A stretch of 64,000 bases of DNA from Pseudevernia furfuracea (Eukaryota; Ascomycota; Lecanoromycetes; Lecanorales; Parmeliaceae). The DNA is taken from positions 992,001-1,056,000 of the forward strand of contig JAIUPT010000033.1 in NCBI GenBank assembly GCA_022315425.1. The letters are read 5' to 3'. The notes beneath the pieces are model-generated. The model was not told the DNA's origin. It worked only from the letters and a program-made list of their open reading frames with translations, and ran no database searches. Shown piece by piece: positions 1-10,522 of this stretch (the first letter of the stretch is position 1; every line of letters begins with the position of its first letter). A program made the position numbers and the translations under genes.

Positions 1-1128
1 CTGGCGCCCGAGGACGTCGAACGCTTCCCATATGCTGTACTTGAGGTCAAGCTCCAAACACAGGCTGGTCAAGATCCACCAGAATGGGTGCGAGAGCTTA
101 TAAGCAGTCATATCGTCGAAGCCGTCCCTAAGTTTAGCAAATTCATCCACGGTACCGCAACCATGTTCCCAACCCGAATAAACCTCCTGCCATTCTGGAT
201 GCCCCAAATGGACGTCGATATCCGGAAACCCGTCACTCGCCGCTTCGGCATTGAACGACCAGCTCAATCAACAAATTATTCTACCAGCGACGACATCGAC
301 GACGACACAGAAGAGGACGACTCCGATACGGAAGGAGCTTCAGAAGAACAACAAACAGACTCCCAAACCAGCCCCACTCTCCTAGGAGGCTCTGAAGCGG
401 CCGACAGCGACCAAGGTATTCGCCGCCTCCGCATAGCTCGCGACGCTATGGAACAATACGATATGGAACAGCACTCTGCTGACCCCAATGCTCTTGATGT
501 CGAAGAACGTATCTCCGCCGCCCCACTAGCCCATAACCCGGACGACTACCCTATCTACGACTCCGAAGACGAAGAAATCGATGACATGGAAGAAGCAAAA
601 CGAATAGGTGGCTGGCACTATCGCGAAAAAGTCTTTACGCACCACATTGCATTGGTCGGCTCCTACATCGCTGCAGGCTTCTCAAAGATCACACCAACAC
701 CTAAACCGACTCCCATTGCGGGCTCCGCTTTGACTGCTCTCGGAGACGTGCCGCCCAGCCAGGTCGAAGCTCGCAGATTCAAAGCACCACGCGGTAAACG
801 CATCCATGTTCCCGTGAGGGTTGAGCCCAAAGTCTACTTCGCGGCTGAGCGTACTTTCCTCTCTTGGTTGGAATTTAGCATCATACTCGGCTCCATCGCC
901 GCAACTCTTCTCAACTTCGGTGACTCAATATCCCTAGCCAGTGCGTGGGGCTTTACAGTTGTGGCTTGTATCGCTTTGTTGTACAGTATGGGACTTTACC
1001 TCTGGCGTGTACAGATGATTAGAGGACGGAGAGCTGTCAGATATCATGATAAATGGGGCCCTAGCTTTTTGTGTTTGGGCCTGGCGGTAGCCGTCGGCAT
1101 AAGTTTCGGAGTCCGGCTGAGTCAGTAA
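1..1128 (+). CDS. vtc4: Vacuolar transporter chaperone, VTC4-like polyphosphate polymerase subunit (3' part)
   Basis: The frame is open from base 1, so the 5' part of the gene (SPX domain and most of the catalytic tunnel) lies outside the window. What remains is the end of the polyphosphate-polymerase (VTC) domain, including the family hallmark around EAVPKFSKFIHG and LLPFWMPQMDVDIRKP. A long acidic linker follows (Asp/Glu/Ser runs near 280-360 and 550-590), then a C-terminal DUF202-type membrane domain beginning near base 830 (VYFAAERTFLSWLEFS) with three hydrophobic segments. The VTC complex makes polyphosphate from ATP at the vacuolar membrane and moves it into the lumen. VTC4 is the catalytic subunit; VTC2/3 share the layout, so the subunit choice is an inference from general resemblance. 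It converges on REV1, with 178 bp between stop codons. Confidence 0.85.
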   Translation: MAPEDVERFPYAVLEVKLQTQAGQDPPEWVRELISSHIVEAVPKFSKFIHGTATMFPTRINLLPFWMPQMDVDIRKPVTRRFGIERPAQSTNYSTSDDIDDDTEEDDSDTEGASEEQQTDSQTSPTLLGGSEAADSDQGIRRLRIARDAMEQYDMEQHSADPNALDVEERISAAPLAHNPDDYPIYDSEDEEIDDMEEAKRIGGWHYREKVFTHHIALVGSYIAAGFSKITPTPKPTPIAGSALTALGDVPPSQVEARRFKAPRGKRIHVPVRVEPKVYFAAERTFLSWLEFSIILGSIAATLLNFGDSISLASAWGFTVVACIALLYSMGLYLWRVQMIRGRRAVRYHDKWGPSFLCLGLAVAVGISFGVRLSQ

Positions 1129-1306
1129 TGAACGACGCGGAAATGAGGACCAAGACGTATCTTGTGTCTTAGATCTTGGAAGGATCGGAAAAATGCAAAA
1201 GTGCCTAAGAGTGTTCCTCTGTTGATGAAAGTAGAACTTGCCGTAACGCATACATTCGTAACTATGGGTATCTCAATTCTCAATCATGATCATGCTCTAA
1301 CAAGAT

Positions 1307-4300
1307 TCAAAACTGCACCCTCCCAAGCCCCCTCTCCTCAACAGCCAATTGAACCCCCTCCTGCACTCTCCCCACAGCTTCTTTCCAACCGTTGTCCCTT
1401 TCCACCTTCCCACTATCATCGCCCACACCCTCATCAACAACCCACCCCAACCATCTCCCCACACTGACCGCTTTCTCCATATCCCCTTCCTCCCCAACCA
1501 CTTTCCTCAAATACTTCACCAATGCGTCAACATCCTCAGCGTACGGTCCCTCATCTCTGAACTCTTCGAACCATGAATTAATCGCTGCACGTAACTCAGG
1601 CAGCAGAGTGAATTTCTGAGCGGTGAAAGTCGGTTTCGGGGGACGAGGCGGGAGAATGAGGGTGCGTTGGCCGGTAGGTTGGTTGCCTTTAGCGTTGAAA
1701 GGTCGGTTCTTTTTGTTCGAAGTAAAGGCGATGCCACCCTTTTTCTGCAAGCTGTCACGGCGGGCTTGCGCGAGGACTTCGCGGCGGATGTCATCTGGGA
1801 GGGCGGAGAGGAAGTCGTCTGGGATGTCTGCTGATGGTTCTTCGGCACCTGCTTTGGAGGACGAAGGGCCAGGGCGAGCATTGGCGACAAAGTTGGATTG
1901 GGTGAGCGTTGAGAAGGCGGAAGATGCTTTGTTGCCGCCGCGCGAGAACAAGCCAGCGCGCTTTTTGGTGGGTGTGGTGAGCTTTTTGGGAAGTTTCGTT
2001 GTGCGAATCTTACGTGGCGATTGTGGTAGGACGGCTTGAGCTGCTTTGGCTAAGGTCTTGTGTGGGGATGTGTGGTAGAAAGCTAGAATCTCGGCGCGGA
2101 CATCGTCAGGGAGTGCATCTAAGGCTTCGGGATCGAGTTGGGAGTGGGAGGGAAGACCGTCCGGAGGGAGAGTGGGAGTACCTGAGCGAGATCTGAGCGT
2201 AGGTGTTGCGTCGCGAGACTGGTTTGGTCTCGGAACAGTCTGCTTGCCTAGTAGCTTCGATCGGATGTCTGAAGGAAGTTCCGCGAGGACCCCTGGATCC
2301 ACCTGGGTGGGAAGTACGAATTGAGTCCCTAGAGTGTTCAGAGGCATGCGAGGCTTGCCATTTGGGGTCGGAGATGTGTCCTTTGCAAATTTAGCAGCAG
2401 GGTGCTGTGGAGGTGGAACCTTGGGCTTCTGGGGGCTATCTATGTCATCCACAATGTTGCTGTCTTTTAGTAGGGAGCGCTTCGGAGTGTTTGATGTCTT
2501 GAATTGAAGCCGTCTCTGGCTGCTATCTTGTGGATTGTCGCCTTTGAGCGGTTCTAGTCTTTGCATCTGGATGCCAATGCCTCTCAGTTCTCCTGGTGAG
2601 AAACCAAAGCCACGCATGATAGAGATTGCTTCCCGGCCAATTATATCTTTGTCATTCGTAGCGACGCCAAGTATCAGGCTCTTGTTGAACGTATCGCATT
2701 TACCGTGTCCGAGATGCTTAGGTGGATCCAAAGGAGCATCGGCTGCACGCCTCATGATCTTCATCGTTAGCTGCCGTCCTTTGAGGCCTTCGTTCAGCAA
2801 GCGCTTGTGAAGCTCTTCGCATAGGCAATTGACGAATTCATCCGCCTGCTCTTGAGTCACGAAGCGTATGCCCCAATTGACCTCCGCTGAGACCGACTTA
2901 CGGATAACTTGCTCTCCAACCTCGGTTCGGTCAATGCCCCGAGCGTAATCCCATATCTTCTCGCCGGTTTTAGGTCCCAGGGTGGTGATCATCCTCTCTT
3001 TTGAGAGCTCTCGTACATCCTTCACAAACCTGACACCAATCTCTTCTAGTTTGCCCCCAATGCTATAAGCAACTCCTGGTAATTCTTGAACTGTCAGACC
3101 TCCTAAAAAGTCCAAGACCTCTTCGGGCTTTATCTGATATTGACCTGCGGGTTTGGCTTTCCGCAAAGCAACTTTCGCCAGTAGAATGCTACCTCCGATA
3201 CCGACAGAGACTGCGCAACCTGTCTTTTCTTTGATCTCTTCCCGGAGCTTAATTGCGATCTCATCGGCTTCGGCCTGCTCACGCCAAATGCTCCCTTCGT
3301 GAATACCCTTGCCCTCATGACCGCCGGCTGCTATGCACCGGGCACTGACATCTACCAAAGCTTCATCTACACTCACGCTTTGCACGACACCACCGGTATC
3401 CATAACCGCAATGTAAAAGTTTCGGCTAGCGTCTTCATAGGCTGGGAAGTCGTACGGTAGGACTTTCAGATCTGGGCACATCTTCTGGGCATGTTTCATC
3501 CACATGCCGTTCTTCACACCAAATTTGCGTGCTGGGTAATTGCAGCTGGCGATCTCAGAGCCTGAACCACCGCCATGAGCTATTACAACAGGTCTTTCAA
3601 TATATTGAGGAAACTTCTTCAATGACACTGCAGCGAAAAAGCTGTCAAAATCGACGTGAAGAATATATCGCCTTGCACCAGGGACACGCTTCTCACGCGA
3701 TCTCTGAGACAAAGTTTTCTCGGCAGCCATCTTTTGCATCTGTGACTTCAGTTCGGCTTTCCAAGCCGACAGGTGATGCAACCTTGACTCTTCATAGTAT
3801 TGTTTCAGGAATCCTGGGTTTACAACGGTGGACTTCCATACTCTCGGGTCAGCCAATAGTTGGGCGTTGTGTTCCTCAGCCGAAGGCTTGCCAGGCGTGG
3901 TACCATTTTCGGAGCTGCGCTTATGAGGAGAAGATATTTCGAAATTTGGCTCATCAGGAGCAGGGTATTCCTCAGTGGTCGGCTCCGGGGTGTGTAGAGT
4001 CTCCCTGAAGGCGGATTCCTGGGAAGTAGACCGCCGCTCTGAGTTGATGATATTGAATTCGTCTTCTTCGTTTGGCGCGAAATCCTCGGGGCTGAAGTTC
4101 TCCACAGCAAACATCTGAGCTTCTGTACGTGGCGATACAACTCCAGAGGGCATATCGTTGCTCCTTTTCGGTGAAAATTCCTTGAAAAATTTAGGCCGAT
4201 CAAGCAAAGACTCAGAAGGCCCGCCACGGCTGTTTTGGGCCGATCCTTCAAAAGCCAGCTCGAGAGTGCCGTTGCCCTGCGATTCAATGAAAGACTGATC

Positions 4301-5089
4301 CGCGGCTGGAAAAACGCTGAGGTCTAGTTCTTCCCTCTCGACGCCTTCAGAAGAATCGGAGAAAGGGATTTCATCGTCAAAAATGTCGTCGGCCGGATCT
4401 GCACTGATGTATCCAGAGTTTCGCCTTTCCCCATATGTATCCCTAGCATCCAATGGTGACTGACTGCTGGGGTAAGAGGATTCTGGTCCACGTGAATTGA
4501 GCTGATTTGCCACATCCCGCACTTGTCCAGTGTACCAGCTCGTCTCTGTTTGATCTCTGTAGCCTCTGTCCAGATTGTTGACCTGACTTATGACATTCCC
4601 ATTGTCAAAGCCGAGCACACGCTGCCCGATCCCTTCATCTACAACCCTGTAGGCATCCCACGGAAGGAGCTTTCCAGCTTCGATACTGTCCACGACCCAC
4701 GCTGGTTTGACGATGCGGTATTTCTGAAATTCGATCTTCTTCTTTGGCGTAAGGTTGCTGGCAATGATATGGGTAACCGTGGTCTTGCCGTCGAGGTACT
4801 GCATGAATCCTCCACCATGACTGACGATCAATTTGTGTATGTCGTTGAGCGATGGCTGCGTATAGCCATTGACGTGAGCAACGACACCGCGGAAGATCGG
4901 AGGGTTGTTGGCTGAAGAAGACCTCAAGTTTGCATCGAGGTTTTGGAGCTTGATCTTTTTTCTCCGGAAGTAGTCGTTGAAGCCCCCAAATTTGGATGAT
5001 TCATACTCTTCTCCTCCTTCATCATCAAACTTGTGCTTCTCTATTCTCTTGCGCACCGCAGATGAATTTGCCTCCAGTCGAGAGCCCAT
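1307..5089 (-). CDS. REV1: DNA repair polymerase REV1 (deoxycytidyl transferase)
   Basis: Single-exon gene of 1260 aa, typical for filamentous fungi. REV1 inserts dCMP opposite abasic sites and damaged guanine and is the scaffold of translesion synthesis with Pol zeta. Visible domains: N-terminal BRCT (about 62-150); a SRLHHLS segment near 433, which in the family carries the arginine that pairs with incoming dCTP; a Y-family catalytic core starting with HVDFDSFFAA near 480 and the second acidic motif SVDEALVD near 573; a little-finger region to about 860; three ubiquitin-binding motifs (LPSDIR near 933, LPDDVRAEIL near 990, LPDDIRREVL near 1096); and a C-terminal helical domain (about 1156-1260) that in the family binds Pol zeta and other polymerases. 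Start chosen at the first Met upstream of the BRCT. It is divergent from the FKBP gene across about 420 bp. Confidence 0.96.
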   Translation of the reverse strand: MGSRLEANSSAVRKRIEKHKFDDEGGEEYESSKFGGFNDYFRRKKIKLQNLDANLRSSSANNPPIFRGVVAHVNGYTQPSLNDIHKLIVSHGGGFMQYLDGKTTVTHIIASNLTPKKKIEFQKYRIVKPAWVVDSIEAGKLLPWDAYRVVDEGIGQRVLGFDNGNVISQVNNLDRGYRDQTETSWYTGQVRDVANQLNSRGPESSYPSSQSPLDARDTYGERRNSGYISADPADDIFDDEIPFSDSSEGVEREELDLSVFPAADQSFIESQGNGTLELAFEGSAQNSRGGPSESLLDRPKFFKEFSPKRSNDMPSGVVSPRTEAQMFAVENFSPEDFAPNEEDEFNIINSERRSTSQESAFRETLHTPEPTTEEYPAPDEPNFEISSPHKRSSENGTTPGKPSAEEHNAQLLADPRVWKSTVVNPGFLKQYYEESRLHHLSAWKAELKSQMQKMAAEKTLSQRSREKRVPGARRYILHVDFDSFFAAVSLKKFPQYIERPVVIAHGGGSGSEIASCNYPARKFGVKNGMWMKHAQKMCPDLKVLPYDFPAYEDASRNFYIAVMDTGGVVQSVSVDEALVDVSARCIAAGGHEGKGIHEGSIWREQAEADEIAIKLREEIKEKTGCAVSVGIGGSILLAKVALRKAKPAGQYQIKPEEVLDFLGGLTVQELPGVAYSIGGKLEEIGVRFVKDVRELSKERMITTLGPKTGEKIWDYARGIDRTEVGEQVIRKSVSAEVNWGIRFVTQEQADEFVNCLCEELHKRLLNEGLKGRQLTMKIMRRAADAPLDPPKHLGHGKCDTFNKSLILGVATNDKDIIGREAISIMRGFGFSPGELRGIGIQMQRLEPLKGDNPQDSSQRRLQFKTSNTPKRSLLKDSNIVDDIDSPQKPKVPPPQHPAAKFAKDTSPTPNGKPRMPLNTLGTQFVLPTQVDPGVLAELPSDIRSKLLGKQTVPRPNQSRDATPTLRSRSGTPTLPPDGLPSHSQLDPEALDALPDDVRAEILAFYHTSPHKTLAKAAQAVLPQSPRKIRTTKLPKKLTTPTKKRAGLFSRGGNKASSAFSTLTQSNFVANARPGPSSSKAGAEEPSADIPDDFLSALPDDIRREVLAQARRDSLQKKGGIAFTSNKKNRPFNAKGNQPTGQRTLILPPRPPKPTFTAQKFTLLPELRAAINSWFEEFRDEGPYAEDVDALVKYLRKVVGEEGDMEKAVSVGRWLGWVVDEGVGDDSGKVERDNGWKEAVGRVQEGVQLAVEERGLGRVQF

Positions 5090-5509
5090 CTTGTGTTTCT
5101 GCTCTAGTTAGTGAGTCTTTCACCGCTTCTGAGGTGCTCGCCTGGGTGAGCGAGGGTAGTGTAGTGTCATCTCCGTGTGAGCAGATGGTGAGCTCAAAAC
5201 TTGGTTCTCACACTGCAAGACTCATTAATTACTGTTCGCGACAAGAGTGATATGGAGATGGTCGCGTAAAATGCCTATGCGCTAAGATACACGCCGATAA
5301 GGGAAAAAAGTGGGTAAAAAAGTTCGAGTTTCTGGAGCTCTAACCTTCTCTCGAACGTTTACTTCGATTCCTTCATCTTTACATAACAAGAGTTCCAACC
5401 AAGTACAGTACAACCCACAACAACTCAGTGTCAACATAGACCTCACTCAAGGATCGAGCGCCTCGATAAAGGAAATCCGTTAAGAAACCGCTCTTTTCAA
5501 CTGCCCACG
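5090..5509. promoter_or_regulatory. Divergent promoter region REV1 / FKBP
   Basis: 420 bp between the start codons of two oppositely transcribed genes, so both 5' leaders and core promoters must lie here. The FKBP-proximal part contains pyrimidine-rich and CAAC-rich leader sequence. I see no clear TATA box and no coding signal. Confidence 0.5.
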
Positions 5510-7360
5510 ATGTCGAGCTTGCTTCCCGTCCAAGTGTATGGACTCAAGGTCCCAGCCGGCGATGTCATGATTCCAGCGATCGTTGACTTTCCTGCTACTG
5601 TAAGAACTACAGCTCTACCTGCCTAGGTGTGAATAGTGGAGATTGGATAGCTAACATGGCAACTTTAGTTTCGTATCACTATGGCTGCCATTGATCCGAG
5701 CGCTGCGCCTGAACACACTGGCACAGTCAATGGCGACACGAAACCGAGAGCCACCTTGAAGCTCGTTTACGATACCAATCCTGGACAGGATTCAGACTCT
5801 GGTGAGGGGTCGGATGAGGAAGAACAGTACCTGAAGGCTTTGCTGGCCGGTCGTGAGTCTGAGCCCGAGGATGAAGACGACGAGTCTTCAAGCGATGACG
5901 AGGAGAAGAACGGCGGTCCGAGTGATCCATCGAAAACTAAGAAGGCGCGAAAAGATGCTGCTATGCTGCAAATGATGAAAGCTATAGCCGAGGGTCAAGG
6001 TGACAGCGAAGACGAGATGGATGTGGATGGATCTCCTCAGGTGAACGGGCTGTCTAAGAAATCAAAAGCGAACAAGGGAAAGGGCAAGGCCGTGGCTGAA
6101 GACTCGGAAGACGAGAGCATTGGGGAGGACGACACCGAGGACTCGATGGATGGAATGGAGGAGGTAGTTGTGTGTACATTAGACCCAGAAAAGGTGGGCA
6201 AACTCTGATATTCTTTGCAGGGGCTGACTTCTATGCTTACACTGCCACTTTAGAACTGCCAGCAGACTCTTGACTTGACAATTGGAGAAGATCAGACGGC
6301 ATACTTCAAAGTCTCTGGTACCCACACTATCTATCTTACCGGCAACTATGTGGTCCCAGCCGACAGGGGCCACAATCACGAGCACGAGCTCTACGATGGC
6401 GAAGATGAAGAAGATGAATACGACATGTCTCCAGATGAAGATGAGCTTGAAGATGATGAGGAGAGTGACGAACTTGATACTCTTGAGGACCCCCGAATAA
6501 CTGAAGTAGTATCTGAAGATGAGCAGGAGCCGCCAAAACTCGTGAAGAGGGACGAAGTTGCCAAGAAGGAGGAGCCGGCGAAGAAAGGCAAGAACAAGCG
6601 TGCTCGTGAGGAGACTGATGATGAGGAAAAAGTTTCGGCCAGCCTTGACGATATCATGGCCAAATCTTTGAAACCAGCAGAACCAACCACTAATGGAGAG
6701 ACGAAGCTCAGCAAAAAGCAACTCAAGAAGTTAAAAACCAATGAAGGCAAGGCAGTCGATGCAGCTGTTGAGAAAAAGGAGATGAAGAAGGAAGACAAAG
6801 AGTTAAAGAAGGAGGCCCCAACCAAAGATAGCCCGCTAAAGGGAGACAAGAAGGTTCAATTTGCGAAGAATCTAGAGCAGGGGCCCGCAAGCTCACCTGA
6901 CACGCTGAAAGCGAGCACTCAAGACAAGGCTACAACCGACTCGAAGAACGGAGAGGGAAAGTCCAAAGCTAGTCTCGGTGTGAAGGTAGTGCAAGGCGTC
7001 AAGATCGATGACAAGAAGTTGGGCACAGGACCTGCTGCGAAGAAGGGTAGCAAGGTCGGAATGAGGTACATCGGGAAGCTCAAGGATGGAAAGGTCTTCG
7101 ACTGTAAGTGCGCCCTACATGCCACGAAAGAAGCGAATGCTAACGGACTACCAGCGAACAAAAAGGGCAAGGCATTCGGCTTCACCATCGGAGATGGCTC
7201 AGTAATTAAAGGCTGGGACATTGGTGTTGCAGGTATGCAAGCAGGCGGTGAGCGTCGCATCATCATACCAGCGGACCTCGCATACGGGAAGAAGGGAACA
7301 GCAGGCATACCGGGCAAGTCGGAGCTTACCTTTGACCTGAAGCTGCTGGAGGTCAACTAA
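5510..7360 (+). CDS. FPR4: Nucleolar FK506-binding protein, Fpr3/Fpr4 type (peptidyl-prolyl isomerase)
   Basis: Exons 5510-5599, 5669-6193, 6254-7103, 7155-7360; 556 aa. The first exon (MSSLLPVQVYGLKVPAGDVM) and the CTLDPEK..THTIYLTGNYV segment form the nucleoplasmin-like N-terminal fold of Fpr3/4. Long acidic (Asp/Glu/Ser) and then lysine-rich regions follow, as expected for a histone-binding nucleolar chaperone, and a C-terminal FKBP domain (about 450-556) has VGMRYIGKLKDGKVFD, VIKGWDIGVAGM and GGERRIIIPADLAYG. Family members isomerise prolines in histone tails and assist nucleosome assembly. The ATG at 5681 is not the start, because the upstream exon restores the conserved N-terminus. The last intron (51 nt) has no stop and keeps frame; it was placed by restoring FDSNKKGK, the family pattern, with a branch site GCTAAC at 7139. 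Confidence 0.93.
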
Positions 7361-9419
7361 AGGGATCGAAAATCCATGTATTAACCCAAATGGATGTACA
7401 CTCTTTTCAACGGTCGATACTTTCTTTTGCCCCCAGGGACCTCGTGTTTGGCGTCTTCGATCCGTGTACGCCTCAATGTGCATTACAGCGATGATATCCG
7501 ACTTGCATTTGTTCTACAGCATAGCAGGGATGAGGATTGTCTTCTGCTCGGAAAAGTCTTGTGCTTCTAATTGGAGAGACACCTTGGGATAGTTTGTGTC
7601 AGGTAGCTAGACGAGCCCATCAAATAAACTGCTATCGACTTCACCTGTAGTCCCCTCAGGGGCACATCTCAAGGGGTGACCTGTTCGTGTAGCACTAAGT
7701 ATAACAAACTGAAAGAGCAGGTAGCAAAAGTCATGAAAAGAGTCAAGTTCTTTGAATTTTAATAGGAGAAAGCTCTTCTTCTCTTTCTTTGCACACAGTT
7801 TTGTGCATTATCCACCAGAAAAAAACGGCTCTTTCTATCGAAGATCAATTCCATATTAGAAAATACAAGGATCGTTGAGGCAAGGTTCGTGATCAATGTC
7901 ACTTTTGTTGGCCAACGTGCCTGAAATTCACCCGGGATTTTCGCCCTCTACGCATGACTTCTGCTACCTTCTTTCAAGCAAAGTCATGTAGTTATAAGGC
8001 CAGATGGAAAAACTGGGCAAGTCTCAGAACTCTCGTATTTTCGTTTTCGCATACTTTTGGTGAGTATCAACCAGAATCCAATTGACTGTCCGTATCGACT
8101 CCAAGGAACGCGGAACTTCCTCACGGGAATCTTCGCCTTGACGCAGGACTTTTGCTCGATCGTGTGAGAAGTGCAAAGTAGACGGAAAGCCCCGATACGA
8201 AGATCATGGCAAGTAGTGCGAATCGCAGGTCTGCTTTTCATTCAACGACTCGACAAAAACTTCAAATATCTAGGTCGTGTCATTCCTCTAGATCTCGTTG
8301 GCGGTTGTGTTGGGCTGTGGTGGGAGGGCCAAACATCATGCAAAGATACCAGTGCATGTCCAATAGGGTGACCAGAAAAGGGTACTGGCTTCCTCTCTCG
8401 AGAACGATCCCTCCCTAAAGCGGCACGTTCATTGTATGTTGTCTAAGGGCGGATACAAGACAGATAGTGGACTAGACGGATATCGAAGTAGGTAATATTC
8501 GCCTCTGCTTGACTCAAGTGACAATAGCCCTTGCATCTCTTGTACAAATCCTATGCGAAAACTCTCTCACGAACAGTCCCCCTTGAAACTAAATTCCATG
8601 CAGCGGAGTAACCGTAAGCATTAACGAATTGTCTATTGCATATTTAGTTGGAGTAGTTCAAGGCAGTTCTGAGGTAGGAAACGGATCCAACCACTTCATC
8701 AGTTGAGGATGTGAGAGAGATTTGCTTATCGTAGTTTGGCAGGAAGAAACAGAAAAACGATTTGATTGCTTTGGACAAGTCTAAGAACCATTTGACAAGG
8801 AAAGCCAAGACAAGCGTGCAAGTGACCTCTAGAGTGTGAATTTCTGGGATCCGGCGCGTGCGAGGGCCTTGGTTGGCGCTCATGACGTCTGCTAGCATAA
8901 AAAAGGAATCAGCTTGGGCAAATAGAGAGTACATGCAGATTGGCATTCCTACCTACCTATTGGAGTATGTTGATTGCACCTGGACTTGCACTAAACTGCT
9001 CTGCGACGGCAGTTGCCACATATCCACCGATCGCTTCCAAGTATTGTGCGATTCCATGCAGTGCGTGCACGGACGTTTTCCCATCGTAATGCATGCAGCG
9101 ATCGATGCCTTGTCATTCGACTCCTGAAAACGCATGGCCAGGATTTCGACCTATCGTCCGCGAGCGCATTCTGCACCATAACCAGGCTTTCAGAAAGATC
9201 AAGCTGATCTCAGAATTGGGAAATAGACAGAACCGTAAAGAGACATACTTAGTTTGAAAATGGTAGTACGTATACGCACTAAAGTCCCCGACTGGTATTC
9301 GCACAAGGGGGGCTATATGTAGCCTCTTTCACCGCTTGTTCCGCCGTGTACATTCACGTTCAATGGATCGTTATCGTCTCTCAACCCTCCCAGCACCTTG
9401 ACTATCGGTCTCACGCAGC
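7361..9419. other. Gene-poor spacer, no supported gene
   Basis: About 2 kb between the FKBP stop and the next gene. Only short, frame-broken ORFs are present. A weak partial duplication is visible: the stretch near 7930-7965 resembles that near 8125-8160 (shared CGGGA..TTCGCC..ACGCA.GACTT words). I see no tRNA, no conserved domain and no clear transposon ends. Confidence 0.5.
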
Positions 9420-9931
9420 ATGCCTTCAGACAGTTTCTTCTCTCAATATCCGGAATTCGACCACGACCCTACCGCCTCCTTGATCGGTGAATTCCAGAAA
9501 CTCAGCTTGCAACGGGGTTGGAAGGCAGGTGGGAAAAAGTATCGTCAAAGCCGTCAGAAATGCTTCACGCAGGAATTCGAGCACCATTATGGGCATGCCA
9601 GCGACAAGCTCGCTGGCTGGCAGGCCCTCTGTGCAGATGTCGATATTTCCCCCCCACCTTCGTCCATCACCCAATGTAAAAAGGCGGGCCGTCCCATCTC
9701 ACCGTCTAGGCGTGGGGGTTGCTGACAGCTTGCCGCAGTATCTAGGCGCTCTCGAAAATTGCCGTCAACCTCGTCGACCTCGTCGATTCTCGCCGCACCG
9801 GGGAAAAGGCGAAACAGTTTCCGTCCAAAGCTGCGCTCCGGAACTATTCCATCAAGCATAACAAGATATTCCCCAAGAAACAGGCAAAGGCGAATGGGTT
9901 TCTTTGTGCGCTTTTGATCGAAATTTTCTAG
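9420..9931 (+). CDS. Small conserved fungal protein of unknown function
   Basis: Exons 9420-9683 and 9746-9931, 149 aa. The product resembles a widespread fungal family of about 150-residue hypothetical proteins: an N-terminal FFSQYPEFDHDPTASLI-type motif, then EFQKLSLQRGWK, GWQALCADV, SITQCKKAL, VNLVDLVDSRRTG and a C-terminal KIFPKKQAKANGFLCALLIE. The two exons read in frame only if the intron starts GC (9684) and ends AG (9745), with a branch-like GCTGAC at 9721-9726; no GT donor gives the conserved junction. No signal peptide, membrane segment or known catalytic motif is visible; the protein is basic and probably soluble. Function is unknown to me. If the GC donor is not used, the gene would be broken here. 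Confidence 0.75.
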
Positions 9932-10522
9932 AGCTCGTTGGTTTCCAGCAACTGGCAATCATAAGGAGAACAGGTTCCGATACATAGGCCTCTCAGGGAT
10001 ACCTGAGTCGGTGTTGGTCGAGGATACTTTGAGCGGGAATTAGTAGACGATTGGGCACAGTCACGTTCAGATAGAAGCAACAGAAGAGTCGAAAGCGATG
10101 ATGGACTTCGCGTGATGGCGATTGGGTGTAGGAGCGACTGACTAGCATCGCCTTTGCGTGGATTTCAGCTGAATGTGAGGGCTAGAGAAAGGCAGTAAAT
10201 CAGAGCCTGTTTAAGCGCTGTTATAAGATATCTCATTCGCAAATGCCTATGCACACGGGGGATAGGTAGCATTTTCCCTTGTGATGTTTGAACTTTACAT
10301 GGAGTGTTCGCTGCTGGCTCAGGGGTAGGTCGTGTGGGGTATTTTGGGTTCGCCAGAGCTGCAAACGGTGGTTCCAATGTTGAGGACATGCAAGACTATA
10401 AACGACTTAGATATGCGGCTAAAGCGTGTGCTCGGAGGGCAGGATGGAGAACGAGAGCAGAGATGAAGCACGGAAGGCATCCCAGAGGAAACGAGTCGGA
10501 AGTTCTTGATAGGGCAGGCGCT
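9932..10522. other. Spacer without recognisable gene
   Basis: 590 bp between the stop of the small conserved protein and the 3' end of the broken epimerase gene. Only short ORFs with no family resemblance were seen. Confidence 0.5.

Noticed and set aside
7930..8160. Weak internal duplication (about 7930-7965 versus 8125-8160)
   Set aside because: Similarity is short and gapped; could be chance without an alignment score.
8150..8225. CEKCKVDGKP-like reading suggesting a zinc-cluster transcription factor relic
   Set aside because: Only two cysteines and immediate stops; no six-cysteine pattern in any frame.
8644..8946. 100-codon minus-strand frame with hydrophobic segments
   Set aside because: No family resemblance, no splice partners, and the composition fits chance.
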